DNA of 22,697 nt, taken from positions 1 through 22,697 of the forward strand of contig JAUXFK010000010.1 of NCBI GenBank assembly GCA_030623035.1, written 5' to 3'. Shown in pieces: positions 14,247 to 22,697 of the stretch; the first letter of the stretch is position 1, and each line of letters opens with the position of its first letter. The position numbers and the translations under genes are program-made. Source of the stretch: Deltaproteobacteria bacterium. Lineage in GTDB: Bacteria; Desulfobacterota; UBA8473. Under the pieces are notes generated by a model. The model worked only from the letters and a program-made list of their open reading frames with translations, was not told the DNA's origin and did no database searches.

Positions 14247-15500
14247 GTGGGTCTTAACCTAAAGGATCTTAAAGAAAAAAAGAGCGGTGAATTGACGAAT
14301 CTAGCGAGACAACTGAATGTAGAAAGTGCCAGTTGCCTGAGTAAACAAGAACTGATATTTGCCATATTACAAGCAGAGACAGATAAAAACGGGTTGATAT
14401 ACGGAGAAGGAGTTCTGGAGACCCTGCCCGACGGCTTTGGTTTTTTACGTGCTCCTGACTATAGTTATTTACCAGGGCCTGACGATATATATATTTCACC
14501 TTCACAGATTAGAAGGTTTAACCTCTTGACTGGAGACACTGTCTCTGGGCAGATAAGGCCACCAAAAGATAGTGAAAGATACTTTGCACTTCTTAAAGTA
14601 GAGTCTGTCAACTTTGAAGATCCTGAATCCTCCAGGGAGAAGATCCTTTTCGATAATTTGGTCCCTCTTTATCCCGAAGAAAAACTCAATTTGGAGAAAG
14701 AACCGGGAAACCTCTCCACAAGAATAATGGACCTATTAACCCCTATTGGAAAAGGACAAAGAGGATTGATTGTTTCACCTCCAAGAGCTGGAAAGACAAT
14801 GCTTCTTCAAAGTATTGCCAACGCAATTACAAAAAATCACAAGGATATAATCCTCATCGTTCTTTTGATAGATGAACGCCCAGAAGAAGTGACGGATATG
14901 CAGCGTTCTGTAGATGGGGAAGTCGTCAGCTCCACTTTTGATGAACCGGCTCATAGACATGTACAGGTTGCTGAGATGATAATCGAGAAAGCAAAAAGAC
15001 TCGTTGAACATAGAAAGGACGTTGTTATTCTATTGGACAGCATCACAAGACTGGCCAGGGCTCATAATGCTGTTGTACCTCCAAGTGGTAAAGTTCTATC
15101 AGGAGGAGTAGACTCCAGCGCCCTCCACCGTCCAAAGCGATTCTTTGGAGCTGCCAGGAATATTGAGGAAGGGGGAAGCCTCACGATTATTGCAACAGCC
15201 TTGATCGATACAGGCAGCAGGATGGATGAGGTAATCTTCGAAGAGTTTAAAGGTACTGGCAACATGGAGATTCATTTAGATAGAAAGTTAAGCGACAGAA
15301 GAGTATTTCCAGCCATTGATATCAATCGTTCCGGCACAAGAAAAGAGGAGCTTCTCACGTCCCAAGAAGTTTTAAACAGAATATGGATCCTTAGAAAGGT
15401 ACTTCAACCATTGAACTCGATTGATGCAATGGGGTTTCTTATAGAAAAGATCTCAGAAACTAAGACAAATAAAGAATTTTTAGATTCTATGAATAAGTAA
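14247..15500 (+). CDS. rho: Transcription termination factor Rho
   Basis: A 417-residue hexameric RNA helicase that ends transcription. The N-terminal helical part and RNA-binding cold-shock-like domain (EGVLETLPDGFGFLRAP) are followed by the ATPase: Walker A PPRAGKTM (residues 178-185), LLIDERPEEVTDM, Walker B VVILLDSITRLARA, and the Q-loop/secondary RNA site PPSGKVLSGGVD. Its length equals that of E. coli Rho, with no large N-terminal insertion. The start is a GTG at 14247, 6 nt after AAGGAG. The long leader suggests autoregulation by termination, as known for E. coli rho; this is inference. It heads the rho-rpmE-prfA-prmC-murA block. Confidence 0.98.
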   Translation: MGLNLKDLKEKKSGELTNLARQLNVESASCLSKQELIFAILQAETDKNGLIYGEGVLETLPDGFGFLRAPDYSYLPGPDDIYISPSQIRRFNLLTGDTVSGQIRPPKDSERYFALLKVESVNFEDPESSREKILFDNLVPLYPEEKLNLEKEPGNLSTRIMDLLTPIGKGQRGLIVSPPRAGKTMLLQSIANAITKNHKDIILIVLLIDERPEEVTDMQRSVDGEVVSSTFDEPAHRHVQVAEMIIEKAKRLVEHRKDVVILLDSITRLARAHNAVVPPSGKVLSGGVDSSALHRPKRFFGAARNIEEGGSLTIIATALIDTGSRMDEVIFEEFKGTGNMEIHLDRKLSDRRVFPAIDINRSGTRKEELLTSQEVLNRIWILRKVLQPLNSIDAMGFLIEKISETKTNKEFLDSMNK

Positions 15501-15529
15501 ATTCTAAAAACTCACCATATTATTTCCTC

Positions 15530-15558
15530 TTGTAAAATAGGGTTAAATTTGTTAAAAT
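15530..15558 (+). promoter_or_regulatory. Possible promoter for rpmE
   Basis: TTGTAA (15530-15535), a 17-nt spacer and TAAAAT (15553-15558) lie in the 136-nt rho-rpmE gap. The A+T-rich context makes chance matches easy, so this is tentative. Confidence 0.35.
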
Positions 15559-15571
15559 TTATACATTTGAA

Positions 15572-15595
15572 TGCGTTGATAACTTCTTCAACGCA
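15572..15595 (+). promoter_or_regulatory. Leader hairpin before rpmE
   Basis: TGCGTTGA (15572-15579) pairs perfectly with TCAACGCA (15588-15595) around an 8-nt loop. There is no following T run, so it is not a standard terminator. It would lie at the 5' end of an rpmE transcript started by the possible promoter just upstream, and could protect the mRNA or serve autoregulation. Confidence 0.5.
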
Positions 15596-15636
15596 GATGA
15601 CTCTTGTGCATAAATCGATGCGGAAAGGAGTGTAGA

Positions 15637-15837
15637 ATGAAAAAAGGTATTCACCCTGAATATTTTTCAACAACAATAAGATGTGCATGCGGAAGTATAA
15701 TTGAGACAAAATCAACAAAGAAAGATCAAGCAGTGGAGATATGTTCCAAATGTCATCCATTCTTTACAGGGAAGCAAAAACTTGTGGATTCTGAAGGGCG
15801 AGTGGAGAGATTTAAAAAGAAGTATGGTTTAGAGTAA
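15637..15837 (+). CDS. rpmE: Ribosomal protein L31 (zinc-binding, C+ form)
   Basis: A 66-residue protein of the large ribosomal subunit. The four zinc-ligand cysteines of the C+ type are present (CACG near residues 16-18 and CSKC near 36-39), followed by the signature HPFFTGKQK and GRVERFKKKYG. The start at 15637 has AAGGAG 6 nt upstream. Zinc-bound L31 can serve as a zinc store and is replaced by a C- paralogue under zinc limitation in several bacteria. It lies between rho and prfA, as in many bacteria. Confidence 0.97.
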   Translation: MKKGIHPEYFSTTIRCACGSIIETKSTKKDQAVEICSKCHPFFTGKQKLVDSEGRVERFKKKYGLE

Positions 15838-15980
15838 GATAAATAAAAGATGGAAACCCTCGAAGAATACTCATTTTGTTTAAGGTCAAAGAAGGGAAAA
15901 ATGTCCAGAAGGTGATATGAACTGTGGCCAAAGAGAGGAAGTAATAAGAAAATTCAAAAATCTACAGAGAAGTAAAAACC

Positions 15981-17042
15981 ATGTTCCAGGAACTCGAAAC
16001 CGTTGAAACAAGATACGAAGAATTAGACATACTTCTTAGCAATCCTGAAGTTGTAAAGGATCATGTAAGGTGTCAACAGATTAGCAAGGAGCATTCAAGT
16101 CTGACCGAAATCATCGAATCTTTTCGTAATTACAAAAGGATCAATAATGAAATAGAGAATAGCAAAGAATTACTTAACGAGGATGATGAAGAGATCAGAG
16201 AACTGGCCAAAGCAGAGATATCTGCTCTACAACAAGAGCTTACTGAGCAAAAGAATCGGCTAAAATTTCTTTTAATTCCCAAAGACCCCAATGACAAAAA
16301 GAATATTTTTTTAGAAATCAGGGCAGGGACAGGAGGAGAAGAGGCCAGTCTATTTGTGGCAGACTTGTTTAGGATGTATTGTAAGTATGCAGAGATGAAC
16401 AATTGGAAAGTTGATATAGTAGTACGAAATCACACCGGAATAGGCGGTTTTAAAGAGATTATCTCTTTAATAGAGGGAAAAGGTGTTTACAGTAAGTTAA
16501 AATATGAAAGCGGTGTCCACCGTGTACAGAGAGTCCCAACTACTGAATCACAAGGAAGGATCCATACTTCTGCTGTAACAGTTGCGATTCTTCCAGATGC
16601 CGACGACATAGAAGTTCAGTTAAATACAAATGATCTGAAGATAGACGTCTTTCGCTCTTCAGGACCGGGGGGACAAAGTGTAAATACCACTGACTCTGCA
16701 GTCCGAATAACCCACCTCCCAACCGGCTTAATGGTTACCTGTCAGGATGAAAAATCACAGCATAAAAATAAAGCGAAGGCATTAAGAGTACTAAAAGCTC
16801 GGCTATTAGACAAATTCAACGAAGAGCAAAGGTCAGAGATATCTGAGAACCGGAAAAACCAGGTAGGTAGTGGAGATAGAAGTGAAAGAATCAGAACCTA
16901 TAATTTCCCTCAAGGAAGAATTACTGACCACCGAATTGGCCTTACCCTTTACAAGTTAGATAGAATTATGGAGGGGAATATTGACGAGATTATTGATGCC
17001 TTAATCGCCTACTATCAGGCTGAAGCATTAAAATCCGGATAA
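15981..17042 (+). CDS. prfA: Peptide chain release factor 1
   Basis: A 353-residue class I release factor that reads UAA and UAG. The codon-reading tripeptide sits in QRVPTTESQGR and is PTT (residues 186-188) where E. coli has PAT. The peptidyl-tRNA hydrolysis motif GGQ is at 230-232 in SSGPGGQSVN. The opening MFQELETVETRYEELDILLS fits the family. The ribosome site is weak (AGAGAAG about 8 nt upstream). The 143-nt gap from rpmE holds only a 29-codon frame (15917-16006) that overlaps this start. PrmC, which methylates the GGQ glutamine, is encoded next. Confidence 0.97.
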   Translation: MFQELETVETRYEELDILLSNPEVVKDHVRCQQISKEHSSLTEIIESFRNYKRINNEIENSKELLNEDDEEIRELAKAEISALQQELTEQKNRLKFLLIPKDPNDKKNIFLEIRAGTGGEEASLFVADLFRMYCKYAEMNNWKVDIVVRNHTGIGGFKEIISLIEGKGVYSKLKYESGVHRVQRVPTTESQGRIHTSAVTVAILPDADDIEVQLNTNDLKIDVFRSSGPGGQSVNTTDSAVRITHLPTGLMVTCQDEKSQHKNKAKALRVLKARLLDKFNEEQRSEISENRKNQVGSGDRSERIRTYNFPQGRITDHRIGLTLYKLDRIMEGNIDEIIDALIAYYQAEALKSG

Positions 17043-17139
17043 TCACACCTCCTCGATGAATCTCCCCACCCCCCCCTTTTTTTAATATAAATCTAATCTC
17101 CTGTGACTCTTTTGCCGAATAATAATAAGGATATATTTT

Positions 17140-18030
17140 TTGAACGATAGTATCTGGACTATCTTACGATTGCTCAACTGGACAACCCAATACTTTGATA
17201 AAAACGGCATTGAAAACCCCAGGCTGAATGCCGAGGTCTTATTGGCTCACTCTTTGAATACGAACCGAATCGGTTTGTACCTTAACCATGATAAACCCCT
17301 TAAAAAAAGTGAGCTCAGAGAATACAAGAGGCTTATAAGAAGAAGAATAAAAAGGGAACCTTTACAGTATATTACAGGAGTTCAAGAATTCTGGTCATTA
17401 AAGTTCAAAGTAAAAAAAGGAGTACTGATCCCTCGCCCTGAAACCGAAATCTTGATTGAAGAGGTTCTCAGAATAATTCCACAGATTGAACTGCCAGGTA
17501 AGACAATTAAAATCCTGGATCTTGCAACGGGGACCGGGGCAATAGCCATTACCCTTGCCAAAGAACTTAAGGAAGTTTCAATCGTTGCAACAGATATTTC
17601 AGACATAGCCATAAAGGTTGCCAAAGAAAATGCAAAACTCCATGGAGTACAAAAGCATATAACCTTTTTAAAGGGAGACATATTTCACCCATTACAAGAA
17701 AAGGTCGAGTTTTTCAATCTTATCGTATCCAATCCACCTTATATCCCAAGAGGGGATATTAAAGACCTTCAGCCAGAGGTTAAGGGCTTCGAACCGAAAA
17801 TTGCCCTGGATGGAGATAAAGACGGTCTCAGTTTTTACCGGCGGATATTACCACAGGTTGACAAGTATTTAATGAATGATGGTTGGTTGATTCTGGAGGT
17901 TGGCAAAGGGCAGGCCCATAAGGTAGCTAAACTTATTGAGGACTGTGGGGAATTTCATCTGACATCAATCGTAAAAGATTTTTCAGAGATTGAAAGGGTG
18001 GTAACTGCCCAAAAAAGTTCGGGGAGATAA
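17140..18030 (+). CDS. prmC: Release factor N5-glutamine methyltransferase
   Basis: A 296-residue SAM-dependent enzyme that methylates the Gln of the GGQ motif in release factors. The N-terminal substrate-recognition helices are followed by PRPETE (98-103), the SAM-binding loop DLATGTGAIAI (about 127-137), and the catalytic NPPY (198-201). The start is a TTG at 17140, with AAGGA about 8 nt upstream. The 97-nt gap after prfA has an uninterrupted C8T7 tract (17069-17083) but no hairpin. The stop overlaps the murA start by one base (TAATG). Confidence 0.95.
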   Translation: MNDSIWTILRLLNWTTQYFDKNGIENPRLNAEVLLAHSLNTNRIGLYLNHDKPLKKSELREYKRLIRRRIKREPLQYITGVQEFWSLKFKVKKGVLIPRPETEILIEEVLRIIPQIELPGKTIKILDLATGTGAIAITLAKELKEVSIVATDISDIAIKVAKENAKLHGVQKHITFLKGDIFHPLQEKVEFFNLIVSNPPYIPRGDIKDLQPEVKGFEPKIALDGDKDGLSFYRRILPQVDKYLMNDGWLILEVGKGQAHKVAKLIEDCGEFHLTSIVKDFSEIERVVTAQKSSGR

Positions 18031-19280
18031 TGGAAAAGATAATAATAAAAGGTGAGAAAAGATTAAAGGGAGAAGTCGAGATTAGCGGTTCCAAGAATGC
18101 CGCACTTCCAATCCTTACAGCTTCCATTCTTACACAAGGTTGGAATACCTTTTCAAATGTTCCAGCCCTTAGGGATATCGAGACAATCAAAAAACTACTT
18201 AAGGGGATTGGTATAAAGATCGAAGAAGGGGAAAGTGTAAAAATCAACGCGGATGGTTTAAACAATTATGAAGCATCGTATGATCTGGTCAAGACGATGC
18301 GAGCTTCTGTCCTTGTTTTGGGTCCTTTGCTTGCCAGATTAAAAAGGGCTAGAGTTTCTTTACCCGGAGGGTGCGCTATTGGCGCAAGACCCATAAACCT
18401 TCATTTAAACGGATTGGCTAAAATGGGGGCAAAGATTGAGCTTAAGCATGGATATGTGGAAGCAAAAGCAAAAAAACTCAAGGGAGCTCCTATATTTTTC
18501 GAAATCCCAACGGTTACAGGCACGGAAAATCTTATGATGGCGGCAACTTTAGCTGAAGGTGTGACAACGCTGGAGAATGCTGCCCGTGAACCGGAAGTGA
18601 TTGAACTGGCCTCTGTTTTGAAAAAGATGGGAGCGAATATTAAGGGAGAAGGAACAGAGATTATAACCATAGAAGGCGTAAAGGAACTAAAATCTACCGA
18701 CCATACAATTATCCCGGATCGAATAGAAGCAGGGACATTTATGACTGCTGCCGGAATAACCGGGGGTAATATCAAGATTAAAAACTGTAATATAAACCTT
18801 CTTGACTCCGTAACTCGTAAGCTCGAAGAAGCGGGGATGGAGATATCCTATAAAGACAATGGGATCATCGCAAAAGGAAACAGACCCATAAGAAGTGTTG
18901 ATATAAAAACATTGCCCTACCCTGGTTTCCCGACAGACATGCAGGCTCAGATGATGGCATTTATGTGTTTTGCCAATGGTACAAGCGTAATTTCTGAGAC
19001 AATCTTTGAAAACCGGTTCATGCATGTAAGTGAACTACGAAGGATAGGCGCAGATATTAGAATAGAAGGACATAATGCTATTGTAAAAGGCGTACCCGAT
19101 CTAAGTGGCGCTCCTGTTATGGCCACTGACCTGAGGGCCAGTGCCTGTCTAATATTAGCCGGCCTTGCTGCAAAAGGGAAAACTGAAATATCAAGAGTCT
19201 ACCATATAGACAGGGGATATGAACGCATCGTAGAAAAACTATCGAAATTAGGAGCAGATATAAAAAGAGTTGCAGATTAA
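18030..19280 (+). CDS. murA: UDP-N-acetylglucosamine 1-carboxyvinyltransferase
   Basis: A 416-residue cytoplasmic enzyme that adds the enolpyruvyl group of PEP to UDP-GlcNAc, the first committed step of peptidoglycan synthesis and the target of fosfomycin. GSKNAALP carries Lys22 and Asn23, and the active-site Cys115 lies in PGGCAIGARP. DLRASACLILAGLAA contains the conserved C-terminal Arg. The Cys is kept, so fosfomycin sensitivity at the enzyme level is expected. It is translationally coupled to prmC by a TAATG overlap. Confidence 0.97.
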   Translation: MEKIIIKGEKRLKGEVEISGSKNAALPILTASILTQGWNTFSNVPALRDIETIKKLLKGIGIKIEEGESVKINADGLNNYEASYDLVKTMRASVLVLGPLLARLKRARVSLPGGCAIGARPINLHLNGLAKMGAKIELKHGYVEAKAKKLKGAPIFFEIPTVTGTENLMMAATLAEGVTTLENAAREPEVIELASVLKKMGANIKGEGTEIITIEGVKELKSTDHTIIPDRIEAGTFMTAAGITGGNIKIKNCNINLLDSVTRKLEEAGMEISYKDNGIIAKGNRPIRSVDIKTLPYPGFPTDMQAQMMAFMCFANGTSVISETIFENRFMHVSELRRIGADIRIEGHNAIVKGVPDLSGAPVMATDLRASACLILAGLAAKGKTEISRVYHIDRGYERIVEKLSKLGADIKRVAD

Positions 19281-19297
19281 ACTTCAGGGGCTTTTAA

Positions 19298-20689
19298 ATG
19301 TTTAAGATACTTATCGTAGATGATGAACCCAATATGCTTGAGTTTTTAGAGATAATGCTGAAGAAAGAGGGGTACGATATTACATGTACAACAAGTGGCA
19401 AAGAATCAATAAAATTCTGTAAAGAAACTCACTATGACATGGTAATCTCAGATATAATGATGCCACAGGTTACAGGTTTGGATGTTCTCCATCAAGTCAA
19501 AGAGATAAGCCCTGAAACTGCTATCATATTAATCACCGCCTATGCGACGATGGAAACGGCCATCCAGGCCATGAAAGAAGGGGCATTTGATTATATTTCC
19601 AAGCCATTCAAGGTAGATGAAATAAAAACAGTCATTAAAAATGCATTGGTAAGGAAAGAGCAGAAAAAGGAAGGTATATCCCACGAAAGTGAGGTCGGTT
19701 ATAAATTTGGCGATATTAATCTAATTGGAAAGACAAAGGAGATGATGAAGGTCTACGACCTTATCCAAAAGGTCTCAATGACCAATTCAAATACATTGAT
19801 CTATGGAGAGAGTGGGACAGGAAAAGAGTTGGTAGCCAAATCCATCCATTATAATAGCGCACGAAAAAACTTTCCCTTAATTATTATTAACTGCGGTGGT
19901 ATCCCGGAAACATTGCTGGAAAGTGAACTTTTTGGTTATAAAAAAGGCTCCTTTACCGGTGCTACTTACGATAAAGCAGGATTGTTCGAAGCTGCCCATA
20001 GAGGAACAATCTTTTTAGATGAAGTGGGAGACCTTCCTTTGCCCACACAGGTTAAACTTTTAAGGGTAGTTCAAGAGAAGACTTTTAAACCAGTAGGTGG
20101 GGTTGAAGAAAAGGCCGTTGATGCTAGAATTATCACAGCTACAAATAAGGATTTGGAAGAGAGGGTTATCCAGGGAGAGTTCAGAGAAGATCTATTCTAT
20201 CGTTTAAATGTAATCCAGATCAGAATCCCCCCCCTAAGAGAAAGGAAAGAGGATATACCAGTCCTGGCAAATTACTTCTTAGAAAAACACTCAAATGAAC
20301 TCAATAAAGATATTAAGAATATATCGTCTTATGCAATGGAAGCCCTTTTGGGTTATAATTTCCCAGGAAATGTAAGGGAACTCGAGACCATTATAGAGAG
20401 AAGTGTTGCTTTAGAGTCTTCAAATATAGTTCTACCCGAAAGTCTGACTCTTGCTACATTTAAAAAAGACCAAAGAAGAGCGAGTAAAGAAATAAAGATA
20501 GAAATTCCCGATGAAGGGTTAGACCTTGAAGGGGTAATCGAAAATTTAGAAAAGGATATTCTAATAAAAGCCCTTAATCGGACTCATGGGTCAAAGAAGC
20601 AGGCAGCAAAACTCATGAATATCAGTTTTAGATCAATGAGATACAAACTGGAGAAATATGGGATAAATTTTACGGATGAAGAATTCTAG
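19298..20689 (+). CDS. Sigma-54-dependent response regulator (PilR/NtrC type)
   Basis: A 463-residue regulator with three domains. The receiver (about 1-120) has the acidic pair DDE, phospho-acceptor Asp52 and Lys102. The AAA+ domain (about 140-380) has Walker A GESGTGKE (170-177), the sigma-54 contact loop GSFTGA (217-222, usually GAFTGA), and Walker B GTIFLDE. The Fis-type helix-turn-helix is at the C-terminus (GSKKQAAKLMNISFRSMRYKLEKYG split as GSKKQAAKLMN and ISFRSMRYKLEKYG). The ISFRSxRYKL recognition helix is typical of PilR, which activates pilin genes. No pilin gene lies here to confirm this. It starts 17 nt after murA and overlaps its kinase gene by 14 nt. Confidence 0.9.
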   Translation: MFKILIVDDEPNMLEFLEIMLKKEGYDITCTTSGKESIKFCKETHYDMVISDIMMPQVTGLDVLHQVKEISPETAIILITAYATMETAIQAMKEGAFDYISKPFKVDEIKTVIKNALVRKEQKKEGISHESEVGYKFGDINLIGKTKEMMKVYDLIQKVSMTNSNTLIYGESGTGKELVAKSIHYNSARKNFPLIIINCGGIPETLLESELFGYKKGSFTGATYDKAGLFEAAHRGTIFLDEVGDLPLPTQVKLLRVVQEKTFKPVGGVEEKAVDARIITATNKDLEERVIQGEFREDLFYRLNVIQIRIPPLRERKEDIPVLANYFLEKHSNELNKDIKNISSYAMEALLGYNFPGNVRELETIIERSVALESSNIVLPESLTLATFKKDQRRASKEIKIEIPDEGLDLEGVIENLEKDILIKALNRTHGSKKQAAKLMNISFRSMRYKLEKYGINFTDEEF

Positions 20690-22409
20690 GCAAAGTTTGA
20701 ATACAAAGATTAAAAACCAAGGAGAGCATAACCAAAAGGAGTTGTTGAATCAGCTTAATTGGTTAATGTTCTTTAGAGTAATCGTCAGTACTTTAATGCT
20801 GAGTTCCTCTATATTACTCCAAATAAAAAAAATACCATCTCCACTAACCCCTTTCCTAACGAATATAAATGTATATATCATTATTATTACCATTTTCTTT
20901 CTGACTTTTATTTATGCCATTACAATAAAAAAGATAAAAAACCTCACAGCTTTTGCCTATATACAAATAACTCTCGATACATTCCTTATAACATTCTTGA
21001 TTTATTCAACGGGTGGCAAGGATAGTATGTTCAGTTTTTTATATACTATTTCCATTATTACTGCCAGCATCCTATTATATAGAAAAGGTGGGTTTTATAT
21101 TGCCTCGGTATGCAGTATCTTATACGGGGGCTTCTTGGATATCGAGTTCTATGGAATGATACCCAGTCCAAGTAAGCCTTTTTTAGATAAGGACTATAAT
21201 AGTACCGACCTGTTCTTCACAATTCTGATAAACATTATAGCCTTTTATCTGGTTGCCTACTTAAGCAGTTTACTTTCAAGACAGGTTCTCGTTTCGAGAA
21301 AGGAATTAAAAAAGAAACAGCTTGATTTTGATCAACTCGAGGCTTTTAATAGAAACATAGTAATGAGTATTAATAGTGGCTTATTAACCACAGATATAGA
21401 AGGGAGGATAACCTTTTTCAATAAAGCAGCCGAGGAAATCACCGGCTATGGCTTCTCTGATGTCTACAACACTATAGCCGAAGATACATTTCCCTTTTTA
21501 AAAGACAAAAAGGATGGGGCTATAGAACCATTAACTTATAAAGACATGCATTCCCTTCGTTATGAAAGCCAATTCAAAAAACAAAATGGCGATACATTGT
21601 ACCTGGGTTTCTCCACATCTCTTCTAAAGGATACTATGGAAAAAGATATTGGAAAAATAATAATATTTCAGGATCTAACCATGTTCAAGGAGATGGAAGA
21701 CCATATTAAGCTCGTTGATAGATTAGCAGCAGTAGGTCGATTATCAGCAGGGATAGCCCATGAGATGAGGAATCCATTGGCTTCTGTAAGTGGTTCCATT
21801 CAGGTTTTGAAAGAAGAATTACAACTGGAAGGTCAACAACAACGCTTGATGGATATTGCTATAAATGAGACAGACCGATTGGACTCACTAATTACAGATT
21901 TCATGCTATTTGCTCAACCGGGCCTGGGAAAGAAGGAGGATGTAGTTATTACCAAAGTTATTGGAGATACACTGAACGATATTACAAATAGCCATGAGTG
22001 GAATAATGATATTGAGGTTCGCTGGGACATATCCAGCCATATTAAAGTAGAAGCCGATCCCAAACAGTTAAGGCATGTGTTTTGGAACATCTTCATCAAT
22101 GCAGTCCAGGCAATGCCGGAAGGTGGAGAGTTGCTGATAAAAGTTAGGGATTTAGACTCTACGAATAACATTTTGCAAAAAATGACCGAATCTTTGGAGA
22201 TCGTCATCGCTGATACGGGCTGCGGAATACCAGAAGAAAACCTTGATAATATATTTGACCCCTTCTTTACTACCAGGGATAGAGGTACTGGAATGGGGCT
22301 TGCTATCGCATATAGGATAATAGAGAGTTACAATGGAAAGATCGTTGTAAAAAGTGAGCCCGGAAGAAGAACGAGTTTTAGCATCTATCTGCCGATAGCC
22401 TCCTTATAG
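20676..22409 (+). CDS. PilS-like membrane sensor histidine kinase
   Basis: A 577-residue inner-membrane kinase. The N-terminal third has about six hydrophobic segments (roughly 31-50, 64-84, 92-111, 118-134, 138-155, 178-202), as in PilS. A PAS domain follows (about 222-335), then HisKA with the phospho-acceptor His362 in IAHEMRNPLAS. The ATPase domain has an N box (NIFINAVQAM), a G1 box (DTGCGIP, 513-519), an F-type DPFFTT, and a G2 box GTGMGLA. It phosphorylates the regulator encoded just upstream. The start at 20676 lies inside the regulator gene, with only a weak ribosome site, so translation is probably coupled. A TTG with AAAGGAG upstream, some 20 codons later, is an alternative. Confidence 0.9.
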   Translation: MKNSRQSLNTKIKNQGEHNQKELLNQLNWLMFFRVIVSTLMLSSSILLQIKKIPSPLTPFLTNINVYIIIITIFFLTFIYAITIKKIKNLTAFAYIQITLDTFLITFLIYSTGGKDSMFSFLYTISIITASILLYRKGGFYIASVCSILYGGFLDIEFYGMIPSPSKPFLDKDYNSTDLFFTILINIIAFYLVAYLSSLLSRQVLVSRKELKKKQLDFDQLEAFNRNIVMSINSGLLTTDIEGRITFFNKAAEEITGYGFSDVYNTIAEDTFPFLKDKKDGAIEPLTYKDMHSLRYESQFKKQNGDTLYLGFSTSLLKDTMEKDIGKIIIFQDLTMFKEMEDHIKLVDRLAAVGRLSAGIAHEMRNPLASVSGSIQVLKEELQLEGQQQRLMDIAINETDRLDSLITDFMLFAQPGLGKKEDVVITKVIGDTLNDITNSHEWNNDIEVRWDISSHIKVEADPKQLRHVFWNIFINAVQAMPEGGELLIKVRDLDSTNNILQKMTESLEIVIADTGCGIPEENLDNIFDPFFTTRDRGTGMGLAIAYRIIESYNGKIVVKSEPGRRTSFSIYLPIASL

Positions 22410-22457
22410 GGTGGATATCTCACCCAATGTTCCCCTCTCAATTAACATATGTGTAAA

Positions 22458-22480
22458 TGGTCTTGATTATTATAAGACCA
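22458..22480 (+). terminator. Small hairpin after the kinase gene
   Basis: TGGTCTT (22458-22464) pairs perfectly with AAGACCA (22474-22480) around a 9-nt A+T loop, about 50 nt past the kinase stop codon. No T run follows, so termination activity is doubtful. A second short pair, GGGTG/CACCC, lies at 22409-22425. Confidence 0.3.
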
Positions 22481-22555
22481 CCAATATTCATCTAGTCGCC
22501 GGCCCATTCTATTTACGCTGGTAATTTTTCCTGGCAATAAGAGAGTGGAATTTTC

Positions 22556-22585
22556 TTGACCTAAATATATGGTATATGATATATA
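22556..22585 (+). promoter_or_regulatory. Possible promoter near the right edge
   Basis: TTGACC (22556-22561), an 18-nt spacer and TATATA (22580-22585). The area is strongly A+T-rich. Any gene it drives would lie beyond the window. Confidence 0.3.
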
Positions 22586-22608
22586 ATTTAATAGTATAGG
22601 AATTTGCT

Positions 22609-22681
22609 TTTTTTGACAGGATGTACAAGATGATCAGGATATAAGAAGAGTAAAAAAAATCATGTTAATCCTGTCAAAAAA
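22609..22681. repeat. 73-bp extragenic inverted-repeat element
   Basis: TTTTTTGACAGGAT (22609-22622) and ATCCTGTCAAAAAA (22668-22681) are perfect 14-bp inverted repeats. Inside is a loose period of about nine bases built on AGGAT/AAGAT units. This kind of GACAGGAT/ATCCTGTC repeat is scattered between genes in many bacteria, as I remember. On either strand the far arm ends in a T or A run, so it could act as a two-way terminator. A CGCCC-GAA-GGGCG hairpin follows at the window edge (22685-22697). Confidence 0.7.
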
Positions 22682-22697
22682 GTCCGCCCGAAGGGCG

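Noticed and set aside
17043..17139. Rho-independent terminator after prfA
   Set aside because: There is a T run after the C tract, but no complementary G-rich arm to form a stem.

Overview
The window looks like a chromosomal piece of a Gram-negative, probably anaerobic or facultative bacterium of modest G+C content. Signs of this are signal peptidase I, MurA, a PilS/PilR-like sigma-54 two-component pair, a periplasmic c-type cytochrome of the P460 family, and housekeeping blocks lepA-lepB and rho-rpmE-prfA-prmC-murA. I cannot assign a phylum from sequence alone; Desulfobacterota, Nitrospirota or Planctomycetes-like lineages would all fit. The argininosuccinate lyase resembles the Bacteroidetes-type subfamily, so ancestry is mixed.

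Positions 1-3938 form an accessory tract: three scattered minus-strand genes (cytochrome P460-family protein, SCP2-like protein, and a visibly GC-richer MscS channel), two copies of a structured 141-bp repeat, and a decayed IS256-family transposase on the plus strand. This tract stops exactly at the CCA end of a minus-strand tRNA-Ala(CGC) gene (3939-4013).

Positions 4039-13462 are a continuous minus-strand block. In transcription order it is lepA, lepB, a 150-bp MITE-like palindrome, pyrR, a cytosine-deaminase-like amidohydrolase, a DUF6282-like metal hydrolase, divergent argG, divergent argH, an M20 metallohydrolase and tRNA-Ala. The pyrR-to-M20 genes are tightly packed (one 11-nt overlap, gaps of 8-42 nt), which suggests one operon joining nucleobase or amide hydrolysis to argininosuccinate chemistry. 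It could be pyrimidine salvage plus arginine synthesis, or an undescribed nitrogen-compound pathway.

Positions 13463-14246 are a 784-nt divergent intergenic region. It holds a good lepA promoter with a perfect 9-bp dyad at its start site, a partial third copy of the repeat, and a near-consensus promoter followed by a leader of about 330 nt for rho.

Positions 14247-22409 are a plus-strand block: rho (termination), rpmE (ribosomal L31), prfA and prmC (release factor 1 and its glutamine methyltransferase), murA (peptidoglycan precursor), then a PilR-like response regulator and a PilS-like kinase that overlap by 14 nt. The last 288 nt hold small hairpins, a possible promoter and a 73-bp inverted-repeat element.
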